Below are positions 61,702 to 64,000 of a stretch of DNA of 64,000 nucleotides, one piece after another. Both the position numbers and the translations under genes were made by a program. Origin of the DNA: Albifimbria verrucaria. Taxonomy: Eukaryota; Ascomycota; Sordariomycetes; Hypocreales; Stachybotryaceae. The stretch is from contig JAHREC010000062.1 in NCBI GenBank assembly GCA_020081605.1, positions 2,232,001-2,296,000 of the forward strand. The letters are read 5' to 3'. The notes under the pieces are model-generated. The model was not told the DNA's origin and did no database searches. It saw nothing but the letters and a program-made list of their open reading frames with translations. Each line of letters starts with the position of its first letter. Position 1 is the first letter of the stretch.

Positions 61702-62738
61702 TCAGTCCAAGCCTGCCGGAGCGGGACCGTCAACCGCACGGGGTCCTCGTCGCGCCGGTGGCGCCGCAGCGCCTCCTCCACCAAACAAGCCGCTCATCAT
61801 ATCCATCAGAGGGTTGCTCTGTCGGGGCTTGGTAATTCCAAAGTACATCTCTGCAATCATGTCCAGAGACTCGGACCAAGCCTCTGCCTCTGATAGCTGA
61901 GGCGCGTACTTGGATACCAGGCCCTTGTAGACTTCTGGGACGCCTCGCTGAATGGCCAAGAGCAGCAGGCCGAGGAAGTTGAGGAGAGGTAGACTAGGGA
62001 AGATTCGGATATCGGAATGTGCGCTCGCAACGTCTTGGACACCAAGACCCGGGTTATCGCTGCTCAAGGCGCTGGTGAAGAGGCGGTAGCAGGTGTTGGC
62101 CGCGCGGACGTTGCCGACAAGGAGATAGGGAATGACAGCTCGGGCAGCAAAGTACGGAGCCATGTGCGGCTCTCCCTCCTTGTACCATGCGTATTCCATC
62201 TTCAAAAGCACCTCAGGCGAATCCCTTGTTCCTAGTAGTAGATGACGTTCCGCTTCGTATGTCTCGTGCTCTTCGGCGTATAGCGATCCGATAACGTGGT
62301 GAAGTTCCGGGTCGCCAGCAGGGTATTCTCCAAACTTGGCTGACCAACTGCACGATGCTGGTTAGTCGACGACATTGGGTAGGTCTCCAGCCTTACTCAC
62401 CCCACCATCTCCGTGATGAACTTCTTGCGCGTGGGCTCCTCTGGATCGAACAGTCGCAGGCATGTCAACAGCCTGCCCTTGGCTGGTGAGTCGGGCTTCA
62501 GCTCCGCCTGCTTGTACACGTCCACCATCATGTTGCACAAGTCACCGCCGCTGCCACCCTGGCCTGCCTTGAGCAGAGACTGCGAGACATTGGAAAGGAT
62601 GTCGATGGCGGCAGGCCAATTTTGCGTCTTGATGTACCGTGAGGCGGCAACACGGGTCTGCTGCTGTGCCTCGTAAAAGTCTCCCTCCTGGATCCTCTCC
62701 TGGAGGCGCGCGACGATGCGTTCGACCTTGCTAGCCAT
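61702..62738 (-). CDS. GET4: Get4, scaffold of the tail-anchored protein insertion pathway
   Basis: Get4 bridges Get5 and Get3 in the cytosol when tail-anchored proteins are handed to the ER. Two exons (62401-62738 and 61702-62347) with an intact frame of about 327 residues. The protein is an all-helical TPR-like repeat fold: MASKVERIVARLQERIQEGD, YEAQQQTRVAASRYI, AAIDILSNVSQSLLKAGQGG, the conserved DLCNMMVDVYKQAEL, HHVIGSLYAEEHETYEAERH and the late YFGITKPR. It ends with a Gly/Ala/Pro-rich tail (LFGGGGAAAPPARRG) after MDMMSGLFG. The start at 62738 matches the family. Confidence 0.93.
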
Positions 62739-63464
62739 GGTGGAAGCTTGTGTGAGGGCGTGGAGGGAAGCTTGGGATTGCCAGTATGACGGATGGAGGG
62801 GTTGAATTTGGGTGGGTGTAAAGTGGCTACCTCAGCTTAATAGTGGGCCGTTTCGTATGCTGGCACCATTCCAGCATCTACGTCAAATACAGCTGAGATA
62901 TAGTACAGTACGTATATGACATGGTTAACAAAGAATAATAACAAGATGAATGGTCCTAGAATAGATCGCTATTTTTAAGGTCGCCTGTGGAGCTTCTCAA
63001 TGTAATATTCACAAGATGCGAGCCCGCAAGGAATATCCCAAGGGAGGGGTGAAACACGCGATAAAGCTGAGCCAGTATATCTGGAAACTTCACATCCCTC
63101 CCTGCGCATCGATCTTAGGCGTTGCTATTGTCAGAAGAATCATGAATTGAATGATTGTATTTATAACTTGAGGGCATGCATACATGGTTAGAGAAACGAC
63201 CAGAGAGGCAGTCAATATTCCCACTTGCAGTTATTCACCTTACACACATGCAGAACCACGATGTGGAGCAACGCGGAGGCAAGTCACGCACTTCATATGG
63301 CAAGCGACCGGGCCTGGGCCTAATATCATCACTTAAGACGATGCCACCTAATGGCAGCAGGAGATTTAACAGCAGTGTATTGTAGATGATGTACAAAGAC
63401 AACATAGAACTCATGTATATATACGTGTTTAATTCTATGTCTCCACAATTAAGACGATACACTC
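62739..63464. other. Intergenic region, no gene seen
   Basis: Promoter side of GET4 followed by AT-rich sequence. No supported frame or repeat. Confidence 0.5.
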
Positions 63465-63605
63465 GCTGAAATAGTGTAGCGGTTATCATCTCGGTGAGTT
63501 ACCATAACATTCTACTGTTATAATTTACTTTCCTAATGCGTCAAAGCCTTCCCAATTAGGAAATATATCCAGGCGGGGACCGGGGTTCGACTCCCCGTTT
63601 CAGCA
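63465..63605 (+). other. tRNA-like RNA polymerase III element
   Basis: The sequence starts GCTGAAATAGTGTAGCGG, with an A box (TAGTGTAGCGG) in the tRNA position. It ends with a T-arm, stem CGGGG, loop TTCGACT, stem CCCCG, carrying a good B box (GGTTCGACTCC), followed by TTTCAGC, which pairs perfectly with the first seven bases. A five-T terminator lies about 15 bases downstream. Total length is 140, so about 68 extra bases sit between the arms. That insert contains a perfect 9-bp hairpin (TTTCCTAAT with ATTAGGAAA) and a smaller one. I cannot find a complementary anticodon stem, so the choices are an intron-containing tRNA, a tRNA gene split by an insertion, or a tRNA-derived element. Confidence 0.5.
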
Positions 63606-64000
63606 ATTGAACTTGTCTCTCTTTTTGCTGTTTGTGTGGACAGAATGCTATGATATTGGCGGAGCCTGCGGGCAGTGTTGTAGAGGTGTTCTCAGTAAGC
63701 CGGGGTTGGTCCACTTTTCTTGTTAGATACACCAATTAGCTGCACTTTTCCCCACTTTACTCCGGATCTCCCACTATTTCTACAGGATGAACGTCGCCAA
63801 GACTACCTATACACAGTGATATCTAAACCGTTAAACTAATCTTCCAAGTTTCAATGAATGGTCTTTGTGTGTGACCGCTTGATCTAGTTCTCCTTCCTTT
63901 TCTTTTTCTTTTTTTCTTTGGTATGCTACTCGTCGCCTGATCCAAACTCTACCTATTATGTAGCACCAGCAGCAATGTCGCGTCAGAATTAATTCAGAAT
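63606..64000. other. Right-edge flank, no gene seen
   Basis: Begins with the T-rich terminator of the tRNA-like element and continues as noncoding, T-rich sequence to the window edge. Confidence 0.5.

Noticed and set aside
1..64000. CRISPR arrays, prophage, insertion sequences, biosynthetic gene cluster
   Set aside because: No regularly spaced repeats, phage or transposase genes, and no backbone enzyme such as PKS or NRPS. The single ABC transporter and Zn2Cys6 factor are far apart and among housekeeping genes.

Overview
This window looks like nuclear chromosomal DNA of a filamentous ascomycete, most likely a sordariomycete. Genes have 1-6 exons with short introns (mostly 50-110 nt) that start GTRNGT, carry a CTAAC-type branch site and end in YAG. 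The recognisable families are typically fungal: NmrA, Zn2Cys6 regulator, NACHT-ankyrin protein, CSI2, PTR2 transporter, Nta1 amidase. There is no plasmid, phage or bacterial operon signature. The genus cannot be fixed from sequence alone.

Layout. 1-259: 5' end of a vacuole-type membrane protein (minus). 1113-2767: dyskerin/Cbf5 (minus). 3766-9845: a large NLR-like NACHT-ankyrin gene (minus). 11310-12739 (minus) and 19664-21349 (plus): two paralogous cysteine-rich single-pass membrane proteins flanking an Nta1-like amidase (14443-17066, minus). 21590-22767: derlin (minus). 23647-23784: a 45-codon small ORF (plus). 23983-25169: RFC small subunit (minus), divergent from FCF1 (25581-26238, plus). 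26561-29165: Zn2Cys6 transcription factor (plus). 29166-35159: 6 kb without a gene, ending in a pyrimidine-rich leader before nmrA (35160-36360, plus). 37855-39867: PTR2 peptide transporter (minus). 42399-44769: RFTS/zinc-finger protein resembling heterochromatin factor Raf2 (minus), divergent from a Pus4/TruB synthase (45629-47186, plus). 47601-48403: Sec2-type Rab GEF (minus). 49208-49905: exosome CSL4 (minus). 51831-56336: Yor1-like ABCC transporter (plus). 57043-58294: CSI2-family protein (minus). 59809-60488: Vps68/TMEM50 protein (plus). 61060-61627: small unknown protein (plus). 61702-62738: GET4 (minus). 63465-63605: a tRNA-like Pol III element.

Most genes are housekeeping. Four act on RNA or ribosome maturation (Cbf5, FCF1, Pus4, CSL4). 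Others act in ER and membrane traffic or quality control (derlin, Sec2, Vps68, Get4), replication (RFC) and nutrient control (NmrA, PTR2). The accessory elements are the NLR gene and the pair of cysteine-rich membrane proteins.

Main caution: about 50 single-base reading-frame breaks occur in 13 genes, including essential ones, and most lie in C or G runs that are one base too short. I read them as sequencing or assembly errors and annotate the genes as intact loci. I saw no convincing novel multi-gene system. The best biological leads are the NLR gene, the divergent membrane-protein pair, the RFTS protein and the tRNA-like element.
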